Counted from the stretch's first letter, positions 11,529 through 25,400 are shown. The stretch: DNA of 64,000 nucleotides from Acridotheres tristis (GCA_037013685.1 CM072891.1:13368501-13432500), one strand, 5' to 3'. Numbers and translations are program-made. The notes: generated from the letters alone by a model not told the origin.

Positions 11529-14230
11529 CCTCGGCAGTGTACCAAGCCCTCCTAGCCCCTACCTACATGGCAATAGTTACACCCGACTGCCCTACAGAAC
11601 GTCACATGCAGCATGTATCAGACTTCTTGACAGCTCCCCAGTCACTGGAAACCCACATAACTATTCAAGGCACATTTTGTTCCTCCACAAATTATCCACA
11701 CATTTCCTTTCCTCCATAAATGCTGTGATAACAGCTGAAAAGTGAAAGCAAAATAAAGCTGTGTGATACATGTGAAATGGAAAATGGTTGCTCTGTGCTG
11801 GTACCATTTGTACAGTCCTTTTCCCCTGTCACCCACAAAAAGAGGGTCATCAGGAGAACAAGGCAAGAACTGTAAGGGAGGGTGATGCCTTGTCTTAGAT
11901 GCACTGGTACAGTCCATCTGATACATCTGGTACAGTTTACTCTGCCAGCAGATTATTTCAGCCATATTTGCATTGAGGTTCCAGGCTTGGAACATACAGA
12001 TCAGAAGTTCAGAGATAATAAAATAAGGGAGCAACACAGAGCTACAGGGCTGCCACTAGGGTCGCCTGCATGGGAAACAACTCCTCTGTTTCCTGAACAA
12101 GATGTGAACAGAAACCAACATCAGCTCAAGGACAAGCAGAAAGCATCAGCTGGAGAAAGCTCTTAGTTCAGAGCCTGGTCCTGTCAGATGCCACGTACAG
12201 TGAGGGAAGGGCTAGCAGCCTCATGAGTCCATTAGAGAAAACAAAACAAACCAGTGAAGTCACTATTACTAAAGAGGATCAGCACTCTGTGTGTTTGGAA
12301 AGATCAGCAGTGTGGTTTCTGCTCAGAATAACCATCAAAAAGTGCTGGACAAGATGGAAAGAGGTAGAACCTCTCCTTTAGGATGAAAGAGCTCCTGGAC
12401 ATGAGGGGCAGCCCCAATTTTTTTCTGTTCTGAAAAGCCCTGCAAGCTTGCTGCCTTCCTGGAACTGGTGGTCATGAAAGCTGGTGAGAGAGGGTCTCTT
12501 TTGGCACATCAGTGCACTTGCCTCTGATGTAGAGCAGCAAGGGAACAGTAATTGCCAGATGATTCATTGGAAGATAAATGCTTTGGTATTAGAGCCCTTG
12601 TGTGACTCCCCATCATTTATCACAGGCCTTTAAAGGCTCTGGAAGCTCAGGGAGAGGATGTGGTTTAGGCATGAAGGGGCTGGTCTGGATATGAACAGAG
12701 CTGAAACTGTCTCTGTGTACACACAGATGTGTAAACACAGATGTGGACACACATGAATGCACACACAGGCATGCAAATATATTTTTACATGAATTTCATT
12801 TTATACTAAACATCTGTGGAGAAGGATCAGGCTGAATCTCTATTAAAAGCAACAACATGGGACTGCAAGCTTACTTTTCTTATCTGCCTTAAATGTATGT
12901 AAAAGTCCTTGTCCCACTCCCTATCTGTAGGAGTGGGCAATCTTCTGTCCCTTTGAAGACTCCCCTTAATTGCAATGGCACCTGTCCTGAGAATGCTCCT
13001 TTTATTTGAGCCAATTCTAAATCTCTCAGGGGTTAAAATTCATTCATATCAAATAGGAAAGAAATCTGTTCTTTGAGCAAGTGGTTCAGACTAGATAACA
13101 TCAGATCTGGCTGTCAGATCTCTAACACATGACTGAGAACAATAACAATAATCATGAGAGAACACATTGCACATCATCTTTGGTCCAACCAAAACAATCC
13201 CCAGGCTCTTTCTCGATGCCCTGTGGCCCCAGCCAGAGCTGAGGTGGTTAGATCAGGGTGAGGGTGATCACGGCCCCTGTGGTGGAGCACAGCAGGGCTG
13301 GGCTCATCAGCATGCCAACAGAGGCCAATCCCAAAATGGAAAGCACCACAGAAGGCTCATTTTAGTGCTCTAGAGATGAATAAGACCACAAACCAAAAAA
13401 TATATCATTATCTAGGCACATCTTGTAATTCTTGCTCAAACATTTGGAGTAATTTGCTGCTACTTTCAACATCTCTGTCCCCCATGTGACAGTTTTTGAC
13501 AAAGGGGAAACAGTAAATGATCTATTCTTGGAACATTTTCCATTGCTTATTCAGACCAGACTCTGATTGAAAGGATAAAAACCCCATGCAATCAGGGGTA
13601 TGAACAGAACTGTCTGGTGGGAATCAGCCCACTGTTTAGTAGCAGACTGGTTATGGTTTGTTACCTCTAACCCCTAGAGCTTTGGGGACAGGGAAGGAAC
13701 CTTCCAGGGAAGCAAGATGTGTTAAAGATCAGTCTCATTAAATACAGCCTGGGCACACATCTGTCACTGGCCACTTAGAAATGATGAAGAAAAAGCAAGG
13801 AAAGGCACAAAACCCCCCATCTTTTTCCTACCTGCCTGCTTGTCTGGTAATAGGATGTATCTGATGCAGCAACATCTCAAAACTGCCACGAAAGATCACT
13901 TGGGATTTTTTACATGATATAAACCTTGCTCTGAAGTTTCAGGAATTTTTGTTACTGTCAAGAGCAGCTCTGCACTGCCATTAATAGATATGCTGAAAAA
14001 GGAAGGGTCTTGCTTGCTGTCTTTGCTCTCCTGTGAGCAGCTGTGGGGCTGAGCTGTTCCCCTGCCAGCTGAAGGGAAAGACTTCTGCATTTTCCAGAGA
14101 CAAAATTCCCCAGCCAGTGGATGCAGATGTGGGCAATAGAGAATTTGGTATACATTTTTTAAATGTCAAAGGTGTAGAGAGAGGAGATCCACTTTCAGAG
14201 GAAATTAGTGATTTTGCTGTTCATGGGAAT
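11529..14230. other. Intergenic sequence between the LTR and the second CR1
   Basis: Apart from the degenerate CA-rich patch, this is unique sequence with no supported gene. The 131-codon frame on the - strand at 11642-12037 shows no recognisable domain. Confidence 0.55.
12712..12772 (+). repeat. Degenerate CA/TG-rich repeat
   Basis: Imperfect copies of ACACAGATGTG and CA runs, with no strict period. It looks like a decayed microsatellite. Confidence 0.6.
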
Positions 14231-14745
14231 TATAGAATCATGGGAATAATTTGGGTTGGTAGGGACCTTTAAAGGTCACCTAGTCCAACTTCTGTGCAAT
14301 GAGCAGAATCATAACTAAAACCAGGTGGCTCAGAGACCCATCCAACCTGGCCTTGAATGTTTCCAGGGAGAGGTCACTCACCACCTCTATGACCAACTTG
14401 TTCCAGTGTTTCACGGCCCTAATTGTAAAAACTTCATCCTTATATCTAATCTAAAATGATTATCTTTCAATTTAAAACCATTGCCCCTTGTCCTACCACA
14501 ACAGGCCCTGCAAATAACATTTGTCCTCTTCTTTCTTGTAGTCCTCACATGGTACTGGAAAGCTTGGATAAGGTCTAACTGGAGCCCTCTCCAGGCTGAA
14601 CAATCCCAGCTCTCTCAACCTGTCCTCACAGCAAAGTTGTTCCATCCCTCTGATCATCTTCATAGCCCTCCTCTGGATTCAGTGCAGCAGATCCAAGTTG
14701 TTCCTGTACTGAGGACCCTAGAGCTGGATGTAGCACTCCAGGTAG
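14231..14745 (-). mobile_element. CR1 LINE 3' fragment, second copy
   Basis: It has the same CR1 3' structure and orientation as the copy at 430, with octamer-like units (TATAGAAT, CATGGGAA) at its + strand start. The ORF2 end is broken by several changes, so this copy looks more diverged than the first. It is also cut off at about the same internal point, near the GCACTCCAGGT motif. Confidence 0.93.
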
Positions 14746-15952
14746 AAAACAAATGGTGACGTTTTTTATCCCCTCAGAACAAAATCAAACCCAAAGCACT
14801 AATATTCATGTATAAAACTAAAACATTTGTTGCCTACAAGTAACTATCTGACTAATTCCAATCATAGACACATCCTTATCAACACCATCCTTTTTTCTCT
14901 GATGAATTCAATTGCATTTTTCTATGTATGCAATAAATGTTAATAAAACCATGCCAGGGGGGATTGAGAGCAGCTTGCATCATGTATTGACACTTTCTAA
15001 TTCGCAGAAGATGCTAAGAGATTATTGAAGCACTTTATCATTGTCTTGGGCTGGCACAGGGTGCTTTCAGCCATGCTGTGCCTTAGAGGTATCCCCTTGT
15101 TCCAAGGATCAGCTGGGATCTCTCCAATGGAGCAGTGAGCGTGGCTCAGAGGGCTGCACCCCTCGCCTTCCCCCTGCTCCCCATGGCAATGCCAGCTGCT
15201 GCTCTGTGCTCTGCCTTTATTGCACCCAAGCTCCATCCACACTGAGGGGCCGTCCCAGCAGGTCAGCAGGGGACACACCATGGTCAGTCACCCATGCTCC
15301 CACGATCCAGGACACATCCCTGACTGAAAGCAAGGGTTTAATAGAATTGTCAAGCTGATTTACAAATAAGGCTGCTCCCTGGTGCAGATGATGGTGCTGA
15401 TACAATCTTTGTGGCTTAGAGTTTACTTGTAGCATGGATGTTGGACCATATTTATTTGACAAAGGGAAAGAAAATAATTACTTGGGTTACTGCTGGATTT
15501 GCTTGAGCTTATGCACCAAGTCAGGCCAAGGCAAAATCCCCATGTGGTGTTGCAGATAAATGATGGATGGATTGGTCTTCTCTGGGCAGAGTGCCAGGGC
15601 ATGTCCTAGGGAGCCCCACTACTCTGTTTTAGAGGGTGTAGTAGTAAATAAAACGTGGATAAACTGACCTGTTGAGTATATATGAGGAGCCCATTTACTC
15701 TGTATTCCCTAAACTGGAGGCAGATAATCTCCTTTATCTTTGTTTACACTGAGCTGCACACAGGTTTATTGGGAGGAAAGCAGCTTTCCCTGCAGCTTAG
15801 AATGCAATTATTGCGAGATTGTCCCTGTGCCTCCAGTGGCTCCCAGTCAGCAACTGAGCCACAGGCACTGCCAGCAAGCAGAGTTGCCAGGAGCTTCTCA
15901 GGGCTGTGCTGGCCCTTTGCACTTCACACCGTGACAGGCTGGTGAGACCTGT
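14746..15952. other. Intergenic sequence, nothing recognised
   Basis: Unique sequence, with short overlapping frames on both strands only. Confidence 0.55.
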
Positions 15953-16062
15953 CCTGCTGTCCTGCTGTCCTGTTGTCCTGCTGTCCTACTGTCCTGCTGT
16001 CCTGCTGTCCTGCTGTCCTGCTGTCCTGCTGTCCTACTGTCCTGCTGTCCTGCTGTCCTGCT
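15953..16062 (+). repeat. 8-bp tandem repeat CCTGCTGT, 13 copies plus a partial
   Basis: Perfect 8-base spacing runs from 15953 to 16056. Three of the 13 units carry a single change (CCTGTTGT once, CCTACTGT twice). The array then breaks at CCTGCTCCTGGG. Because 8 is not a multiple of 3, it reads open in several frames and produces spurious ORFs. Confidence 0.97.
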
Positions 16063-17429
16063 CCTGGGAAGTCTGGCAGTGGAGAGATGCCTAATCCATC
16101 TCTTTAGCATCACTTCTTCAGTTTTGTTTTACTGTCTTCGGTAGGTGTGACTAATTCCCTCCTTCACTGCTGCTGTTGTGAAGTGTTTATACTCTCCCAT
16201 GTCTCCCATCAAGTCTCTCTCCTCACCCTGAGCAATCATTCTACAGTGCATAATTCAGGTTTGCATGTCTAGCTTTTTCTTCTCCTCATGTTTCTCTTTA
16301 TTCCTTGCTGCCTGGGTAGTTTTCTCTTTGCCTCTCTTAGCACTTTTAAACTAATTTTTCACGCAGTTTTGTAAAGAGAGAGAAAAGGAAGAGCAGGATT
16401 CTGGAGCACCCTTGTCTGCAGGAGCCCCACCCTGTTCCTCACCCTCTTCCTTGGATAGCTCCAGTAGTCTCCATATCCCTGTGTAACACAACAGCACGGA
16501 CCCTACAGAGCATGCAGAGGACTGGCCAATGTCCCTGCCTAGAACCCCTTGAACTGGAGTCAAGAATGTGTATTTTTAACCCTTTGCATTGTAGGGCAAC
16601 CAGACAAAGTCAATCCAACTTTTGTCAGACACAGCTGTTAGTTACTCTGGTTGCTTAACTTTCAAATTCCAACCACCAGAGGATTTGCATGAGCTCTTGG
16701 GTTTGGTGTGGGGCTCTTTATTTCTAATTTTGCTTTTCCTTTGGAATCAGACCAACACAATTAAAGCAACTTCAAATAAGTATTTCAAGTTTCATTAGAG
16801 ATTTCAAGTCTGGTTTAAGATAAGCTGTGATGATCGTGGAAAAGGACTGAAGACAGACAGACACAAAAAACCAGAGATGAACACACTATCAGGAAGCCAT
16901 GACAGGTGAATAAATTGTGGAGTAATACAAATAATCAAAATAAGGGAGGATGGTAATCATAGCTGTCAGTGCTGACAGCAATTTTATACTAAAGAAGCAC
17001 TGTTCAGTGGAGAGATAGGATCAGCCACAAACTAATAAAAGAACAGTATGAAGGAATTGTACACTGAGCCAGGGGAAGCAGCTGATAGGCTCAATGTCTG
17101 CTCAGACTCCTCTGCAATAAAGCTCAGCAATGTTTCAAGGGTGGCAGTGATGGGCAAGAGATCCCCATGTGCTTCTTTAAATGGGCTGTCTGACATTGAG
17201 ACCACAAAGCATAGAGGCAGTGAAATGATAGATAATATTCATCTTTGCTTTCTCCCCTCCTGGCACTGAATGGGATTTGCTGTCCTGAACCCAGGAAAAC
17301 CAGAGGGCAGCTCTTGGCTTTGGGGTAGGATGAAAATTCATTCAAATGGCTTTTTACATTCCTCAAGGCAGGGAGGGGACAAAACATTGCTGTGCTGAAG
17401 GATTCATGTTTGATAGCCACGGGATTTGG
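16063..17429. other. Intergenic sequence, nothing recognised
   Basis: Unique sequence with no repeat family, exon or strong motif cluster. Confidence 0.55.
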
Positions 17430-17800
17430 ATGTGCCAGTTACTTGTCTAGAAGCCATTAAATATGCTGTTTGCCTGCACAACCAACATAATCAGAATCGA
17501 TGCTTCTGACCCACTCAGCTTTATGGTTTATATCTGATAGCAGACTTTGGCTTTATACCATTAAGAACCAGAAAATTAATAGAAAATTATCCCATTTCTT
17601 GAACAAATTAGAGGACTGTCACCAGTGTCTGGATGAGAGAAAAATGCCTCGAATCATCTTTATCTAATCTAATTTGAATTTGTGTGCAGTTGTTAAAGAA
17701 TAATCTATGCACCGCTAGCTGTAATCATTCAAAAGGGCAAAGGCATGGCAAGCATTTTATATGCAGGCCTACACAAATAACACCAATTAACTTGCCTTGA
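17430..17800. other. Candidate conserved non-coding element
   Basis: AT-rich unique sequence with motifs such as TAATCAGAATCGATG, GTAATCATTC, CACCAATTAA and repeated TAATCTA. It has no repeat signature and no ORF. The texture is that of a deeply conserved regulatory element, judged by eye only. Confidence 0.3.
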
Positions 17801-20800
17801 TCAGTTCTCTAGAGAAAAAGATATTATTGAGGAGTTCTCACAATAGTAACAATTTCCAAGAGAAAATTTTTCCCTGAAAAAAAAAAAAAAAACATAACCA
17901 GAGATTGCCATAAGAAGAAAAGGGTAATGAAGAATCAGGGAAAAGAACCAGCCAAGTAGCAACAGTATTTAAAAGTTCTGATTGCAATTTTCAGTAGGAA
18001 GCCAAGAAAATGAGATTAATTTGCCGAGGATGCTCTCACTACTGTGAACTCAGGGCCTCCGGTCTGCCAGTTTCCAGACACTGGGACTTCCTTCCTGCAG
18101 GCATGAATAAAAGGAGGTGGCTAGTCATTAACTGGTCTGAAGACAAGAGTGGGATCCAGCTTTAGTTCTCACTGGATTATTATCTCCTCTTAATTAAAAT
18201 GCCCTATAACATTAGTTCTGCTTTAGAAGAAAGAGCCTTTGAAAGTTGTTAAATCTCAAGACTAGGTAGGAGAACTTTCATCCTCAAAAGTTTGAGGAAA
18301 GGGAAGGGTCATTTCTCCAAATTAGAGAAGCAAATCCAGGAGTATTTGCTGACTGGTTCCAGAAAGGAAATCTTTATCCTCAAGACGAAGCCAATTAGAG
18401 AGGCTCATGACTAAATGCTCCACAAAGAGTATTTTGTGGGAGGAGAAAAAAAAGAAAAGCCAGTGTTAGATTTTGAAAAGGTGATGGATTTCTTGTCCTT
18501 TCCATACAGTAGGCACAAAGAGCTGCAGGGCAAAGCCTTCAAGATGTCACATTGAGCCCACTGCTCTTTGGACCAACATGAAGGTTCCCCAGGTGTTCTT
18601 CTCGACCTGCCACATCCCCAGCACAGGGCCCACCAAAGCTTGCTCAACCCTAAGTCACAGTCCTGAGATTAAGTGGCTTGTTCTCAGTGACTTGAATGCT
18701 GGAACTGACTCATATTCCCTATTTTGTTTATATACTCATCATATTTGCTTCCCACTTATGCATCACTCTATGTCATAAAATTAGAAAATGAGACAGACTT
18801 GTTAGAGACCAAATATGATCTCTGGTTTGACTCAGCAGTGTTTATGTGCAGCTACTCAGACATAATGTGGTTTGGCACATTGATGATGACAGAAAGGACA
18901 GGTTATAATAATTTTCCAGTCTCTACCTTCCCCCTGAAAAAGCCCGACCTAGCGAAAATTAATTGTCATCCTGTGACATCTTCATTAATAGTACAAATAG
19001 ATACTAATGAACATGTCTTTTAGATCTGAGTTCAAATTTTAAGACTCCCTGCAAAAGATTGCTGTTTTCTCCCATCTGTAGGAGTGATGCCCGTGACAGG
19101 TACTACCTCTCCCTCCACAAACGCTCTTGCTCATTGCTTCACATATGGGAAAAGATCATCCCAATTTCACACTTCAGATGTCTGCAAAAGGCTGAGTCAT
19201 CTTTATCTCTGGCTCTCTGGCTGGCTGTTTCCAGCTCCTGTGCAGGTGCTGATGGATGAAGGCGCTGGCAGTGGGGTTTCCCACTGTGCATGGTGGGTGC
19301 CACGCCTGGGCAGAGGCTGCACCCACTGCCAGGTGTGGCTGCGTCTCCAAGGGGTGGCAGGTGAGCCCACAGGGACAGCAGCTGCCCTGAGTTCTTCCCT
19401 AGCATTTGTGTGGGGACCAAAACGGGATCTGGCAGCCAACAGAGCAGATTTGTGTAGCCAACAGAAACTGGCAATGAAGGCAGCGGCTCCAGGAAAACAA
19501 ACACAAATATAAGAGGCACAGTAACAACGTGATTCTATGGCAAGGATGGGACATGAGCTATCAAACTGACTCAAGCAGTCAAGCACAGGCCAGCTGCACA
19601 GGGCATCCCTCAGCTTGGGAGGGAAGATGGGCAAAATACCCTTTTTTGGCCCTGGAATAATGATATGCTGTGAGGGCAGCAAATTGCCAGCATGGGCATG
19701 GTTCTGGTGAGGGCTTTTTGCCAAGATGGGAAATAGCAAGGACATTGTTTGAACCTCCTGCCTACCAGTATGCAATTGACAACGTGTTGCATGGCAAATT
19801 TTTGGCTAAGGTGATACTGAAACCCAAATCTACTGGGTCTGTATCCTCTGCCCTTATTCAAGTATTTGATCACATTCTCTCTATTCCTTTCCCTAACCAA
19901 AGCACTGGTTTCAGACTGACCTGGTTAACAGAGTGGAAGCAGCCATGAGAAAGGTCCTGATGTTCCTTCTCCTCAGATACAGCGGGGCTGCATCCCCAGG
20001 ACTGAACACTCTGCAGGGATTGCAGCAGCAGCGTTGGGGCTGGATGGTGGAGCCACATTCTTGGCCTGAAACAATCTCTGCATGCTTAGTTCAGGGTGCA
20101 AAAGAGCCTCAGAATGGCTGAGCCAGGTGGCCTGGATTGTATCTCTGTGGAAACAAAAACAGATCATGTCCTTCCCTCTAAACACCCTGCCAAGGCAGAG
20201 ACCGTGCCGGACTACTCACCAGCAGTCTGGGAGATGTAGCCAAATTCAAGACAAACATTGACATCAGCTTTGGAATCCTAACCAGCCTGTGCAAAGATAC
20301 CCTCACTTACACTTTGTTTTCTTTCCAAGCCCGTGTTCTCCAGAGGCCTGGGAACAAGCTGCTTTCTCATACTGCCTGAGAGCGGAGTTAGGATGATCCA
20401 GAGTCTGGGAAGAAGGGAACAACACATCTTAATGGGGTCACACAGTCTTGTCTAACCTTTGATTTTTCTATGGGCCTTCTGTTCTGTGGTCTCTATTAGG
20501 ACTTCTGGATGACCCAAAAAGCATAAATCAGAGCAGTACTGCAATTTGTGGAAAACACGTCACCCCGGTCCAGCTCACAATGTTGTCCTTTTGTAGGGCA
20601 GTGTGGATCCCGAAACAAACTGGACCCACATTTCTACAGCATTCAGCTCCTCTTTCACTTTCTCTCCACCTCGGTATTGCACTTCTCTATCTTGTGACAA
20701 AACAGCCATCCCTATGGCTTCCAGCTGGGATGTTACAAACACAGGATTAGGAGCATGGCCATTGCTCTGTGTAAATTCCCTTAGGGTTAAAATAGAGCAA

Positions 20801-23449
20801 TGAGATGACATGCAATGAGAATAATGACATCATTCTGTCAAATGTTTCTTGGGAAGGGAGCCATGCCATCAGATTTGCAGGATTTTAAGCTTTTTAACAG
20901 AGAGCTTGGAAGCACTCATTGGCCTTGAGGGGCTGCACCTATCAAGGCGTTCTGTACCATGGGGAGCTTATTACATGAGCAAGACCAGACAGCTCAGGGC
21001 ATTACCCAGTAATCACCTTGGTGGATACAGCAAGGACAGTTGTCACCTGGCCTGGCACCATGGCCTGGACTCAGGTGAAAACGTTCAACAACCTGTGACT
21101 AAATGAGCTGAAAATGGGGTTCTCCTGTCACTTTAAGAAAGCTCACATAATACTCCTGGCAGATAATCAATCTCATCTTCTTGTGCTGGAGAGCTACTGT
21201 GCCTCTCTCACCTGTCATGGTCAGAATAATCTGGACCTCTTAAAACAAAAATATGTCCTTCAGTGCAGGTTGGGGGGAAATTGAGAGGAGCCTTGCCTGA
21301 ACACGTCTTTCCTCTCACTCTAGTTTTGTGGGGAAGTATTGATATAAGGGATTGGATGGATAGAAACAAGAGGTATTGATGCTCTAGATGTACTTCTTTT
21401 GGTGTTTCTAGAATACTCTTGCCTGCCTGTGATGTTAGTGTTATTTTGGGGACACGGACCCTGTTTGGGAGCCTGGTGGGCAATTGCTGTAAGGTGCTGC
21501 ATACCATGGGCTTGTTATGGAGCTGAGTTTCCCCAGTCCTTGCTGGGCTGTTGGATCTGTAACCACAACAGCCAGGAGCAAACTCTGATTTTCATCTGAT
21601 CCTTCATTTGGAAATCCTTAGAAGGTTTAGGCCACAGATAGACATTAAGATTTTGTTTGATTCACTGTTTCACAAAGTGCTTAAACTGGTGGTAATCAGA
21701 AGGAGCAAGAAATCTCCTCTGGTGTGCTATGATGGTCTACTAGTGATAAGGGGCTCCTCTTTTACGTTCTCTACATGCTTCCTTACCAATAAAACAATCT
21801 GTCACACACAAGGAAGTTGGTCCTGTGCAATGAAAATCCTAATTGTCACAGGGTGTTTTGAGGCTTGTGATGCACTGGGAGGTTTCTTCTGGACCCCAGC
21901 TGGCCTGGGGTGATGACAGAGGCCCTCCTTCAGGGATCATAACCTTGCCTTGCACAGTCCCTGCCTGATGCCAGTCCTTGAGCCAGAGGTTATGATACTA
22001 AAGAAACAAATGACAAAACCTTTCTGCCCTTGGGATCAATAATAACAAGAGAGGTGGATGTGCCACAGCCTTTTCAAGGCAAGCATTATTCATACACCCC
22101 CTCAGACATGGCTGGTGCATATAAATCATAGCAGAGACTATCTCAATGTGTCTCACTCCATTCTTGTAAGAAAAGGTGAAACTGGATTTTATTTCTTTTT
22201 CAATTCTATTTAAAGATGGAAAATAATCTTCAATATAATGGAAAGGCTTTTTAATCCCTCATAGACAGTACAGAATAGAAGGCTCAGGGTCCCTGAAGTG
22301 AGTGGCAGATGAAAAATGCTATTCTTCCTTTCATAAATCAAAAATTAGAGCAGTTTTCTTGAATCCAGTCCTGTTATTGTGGTTTTCTCTGTTTCAAATA
22401 TGACCATTAATCCTCCTCATTTTACACAGCTACATAATTGCATTCCCCAATCCAAGAGGACAAGTTTTCCTGTAATTCCTATGGTTTGCCATTCCACTTG
22501 CAGCTTGGAGACTGCACAGACAAATAGGAAGAGCTCTGAACCACTCACAGTCCAGGAGAAGCTCTTGGGACACAACCAGCTGGGAGGCAGGCTGGGGAGG
22601 AGGAGGGAGCAGCACAGCATCTCAGCCACTGGAGGACTGTGGATGCCTCCTTTGCACTTGCAATCCATTACCCTTACACTGATTTGTGTAACTGCTCTCC
22701 AAGGAGAATAGAATGGAGAAAAAAAGTGTTCGAGTCTGACATAGAAGTTGGACATATCTTATTAATTCAAGTAACATTTAAGTTCAAGTCCAAATGCGTT
22801 TGAGCCTTCATCTCATTTGGCTGCTTTCATTTCCTCTTTCTTGCATGTTTTCAAGTCATTGATTGTCTCATTCTGCAGCTAAAGCTGCTTAGTTGGTTGG
22901 CAGGGGGTGGCAGGAGATTGCTCAGCCTGAAATGCTCTTATTTTATTGCTGCTGAATTCTTTCCTGCCCTTACAGTCAGTAAATGTTAAACATTGCTTGC
23001 TCACAGTATTTACCTATTTTTAACCCTGACTCAATTTGTTTATTTCCATAATGTGTTCCTCTCTGTGCTTTACTTCTCAATATCCTCATTCATTTTTTTA
23101 AGCTGCAGAATATCCTCACTTATTTTCATTTGTAAGCACTTCTGTTGTTTCTATTTTTAGTTCACTTTTTAACTCTTTTTCTTTTCTCTTTGTCCAGTTC
23201 TTGGAGTTTTTGGCTTTTTTTTGAGATATGGGAGGTTGTCTAGCCCAGGAACTCACATCTCTCCGTATCCTTAGCTTGGAGCTGCTATCTACCTGTCACA
23301 AACATTCACCTTGCTTACACTTTCCCCTGCAGAAATACCAGGGTCCACCAATTCATCCAAAAAAATCCTTAAGCATCTCATACCCCATTGTACAGCAATG
23401 GCAGAGCTGAAAGTGTCAGGGGACAAATTATCTCCATAGCTCAGCTTAC
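17801..23449. other. Intergenic sequence, no gene recognised
   Basis: Unique sequence apart from the A16 run. The longest frame (190 codons, - strand, 19203-19775) overlaps a 142-codon frame on the + strand. It has neither a recognisable domain nor plausible splice context. Confidence 0.55.
17877..17892 (+). repeat. A16 homopolymer
   Basis: A run of 16 A. I could not recognise a retroposed body next to it. Confidence 0.9.
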
Positions 23450-25400
23450 CGCTTAGAAAAAGAAAATCAAAAAGACGATTTTAAAGGCGGATCCTATGGG
23501 AAGCCAGCACGGCTAGCAATGGAAAGAAAGCCCTTCCCTCCCCACTGCTAGTAATGAATCTTCTTTCCCTCTCAGCTGGTCCCAGCTCTCCCTTTGGAAA
23601 GCTAATTACCAGCACAGGGGAGCTGGCCATACAGCGGTACCTCTCAGACCCTAATGAGGCAGAGTGGCAGATGCTGAGGTTATTCAGAGGTTATGGGTGA
23701 CCCTCCAGCCCAGGAGGGGAAGCTCTCCTGGAGGTGAGGTCACTACAGGCTCATACAGGGAGCCTGCTTGGGCATATCTTCAAGCCAACCAACAAAGCAG
23801 CAGACAGAAGGGTTAATGCTGCTCAATAAATGAATCGGCATCAAACAAGAGAGGCTTGAATCTTTCTTCCCCTGTAATATAATTTGTTGGCTGCTGGGAG
23901 CCTCCCCTCATTTAACTGGGGCTTTTCTCTCAGGCAAAACGGGGTGGGTGCTGCTTGCACAGCTGCAACATTGATTTCCAGTTTGGAATAGAAAAGGAGT
24001 TATTTTCTCCTCCTTTGTGTCATCCCAGAATGAAAAGGAGACAAATAAATAAAAATCCCCTCTGTGCAGAATATGACACTGAGAGACCGTTGTGCATGGC
24101 ACAGCCCCCTCCTCCACCCACCCCTCGCCCTCTGGATACAATGCTCCCTCATTAACTGGACTTTTCATTCAGAGGCTGTTGCCCAACTTAATTTGGAATA
24201 ATTTATTGGATCGGGTTCATATCAACTTAATAAGGCTTTAGTTGAGTGCAGAAAATTCATTTTTCACCAGCAGTAATTGCAAGTGATGTTAGAAGGTGAC
24301 TCCCTCCAGCAGACACTCATGGGGCCACAATGCCACAGGGTGAGGCTTTCATGGGCATCGCTGGAAGCTAGATGGGATAACACAAAGGTATCCCAAAGGC
24401 TTAATTCCAAACAACACAATGTTTGTCCCTCCACCATCCTGCTGACCTCTGTTGCCCAATTCTTAGAGGGTTTCTCCTCCAGCTCCTGCTTCTCGGCCCC
24501 ATATTGACCCCCCAGCTTTGCCCAGTCTTGCACCTTGTCAGACCTTCCCCTGAACCCATCCTGCCTCTCCAAACTCAGTCTTCCTTTCCCACTTCACTGC
24601 CGGCACAGCCCTTTCTCGTTCTGTTCCCAGCCCTCCCAAATGACCCGTTTCACACATACCAGCCTTGGGGGAGACACGCTCTTGCTGCCCAGAGAAGAGT
24701 GGGTATCAAGCTCTGCCATGAAAAATAAATGCCCACCATTCACTACAATCCCCTGCCTGCCGCTCTCCTTGCTGGAGAATTTGGAGAAGCGAGTAGAACT
24801 CTGCTACAAAGTCGTTTCGGACAATATAATTCCCTCTCTTACCCACTTGCAAATGATTTATGCCTAGCCAGAGAGAGGAAGAGGGGGAGAAGGGCCCGTC
24901 TCTACGGGCAGGAATCTGTCATTAAAAGGTTTTGGATGGACACAGGCACAGAGCAGGCTCACCTCTCCACTATGCACATCTGCCTGTTACTTCTTCCCAG
25001 TTTCCCAGCACCGAATGTACTCAGCTTCCACTGCCAATTAAAATGCAGTGGGGAGTGGGAGGTCGAGGGAGAACACAGAGATTTCCTTTCATAACTGCCT
25101 GAAGCCCTCTGACCCTTTATTTGAAGAATTAGCATCATAATACCTGGCAGCATCGCTGTGCTGTTAATTCTTCTCTCATTGTCCTCCTGAAAGATGCAAA
25201 TGGCATCACCCATTACTAATTCTCAGCATCGGAGTTCTCTGTAGAAGAAGCTAGGTGAGAAGTAATTCTAAAATCATCCTAATGGGCTTCCGAGGAAGCC
25301 GGGCACAGCTGGTGAGCCTGCCGATGTGCTCACACGTTCCGAGCACAGCGGTGAGTGAATAAGTGGGCTTGCTACGCCTGCAGCACAGCAACTCTACTCC
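23450..25400. other. Cluster of candidate conserved non-coding elements
   Basis: Several AT-rich, motif-dense segments sit close together (about 23460-23620, 23810-23900, 24170-24260, 24820-24860 and 25240-25400). One holds ACTTAATTTGGAATAATTTA and another CTAATGGGCTTCCGAGGAAG. The ORFs here are short, unrelated and stop-ridden, and no repeat family is recognisable. This could be an enhancer cluster for TP53I11 or a neighbour. Confidence 0.3.

Noticed and set aside
10437..11719. Overlapping open frames of 263-316 codons on both strands
   Set aside because: They are produced by the stop-free 23-bp repeat inside a solo LTR, with no known domain.
15898..16113. Repeat-protein frame rich in RTAGQQDS units
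   Set aside because: It is a translation of the 8-bp tandem array.
19203..19775. 190-codon frame on the - strand
   Set aside because: It overlaps a + strand frame, has no recognised domain and shows no splice or promoter context.
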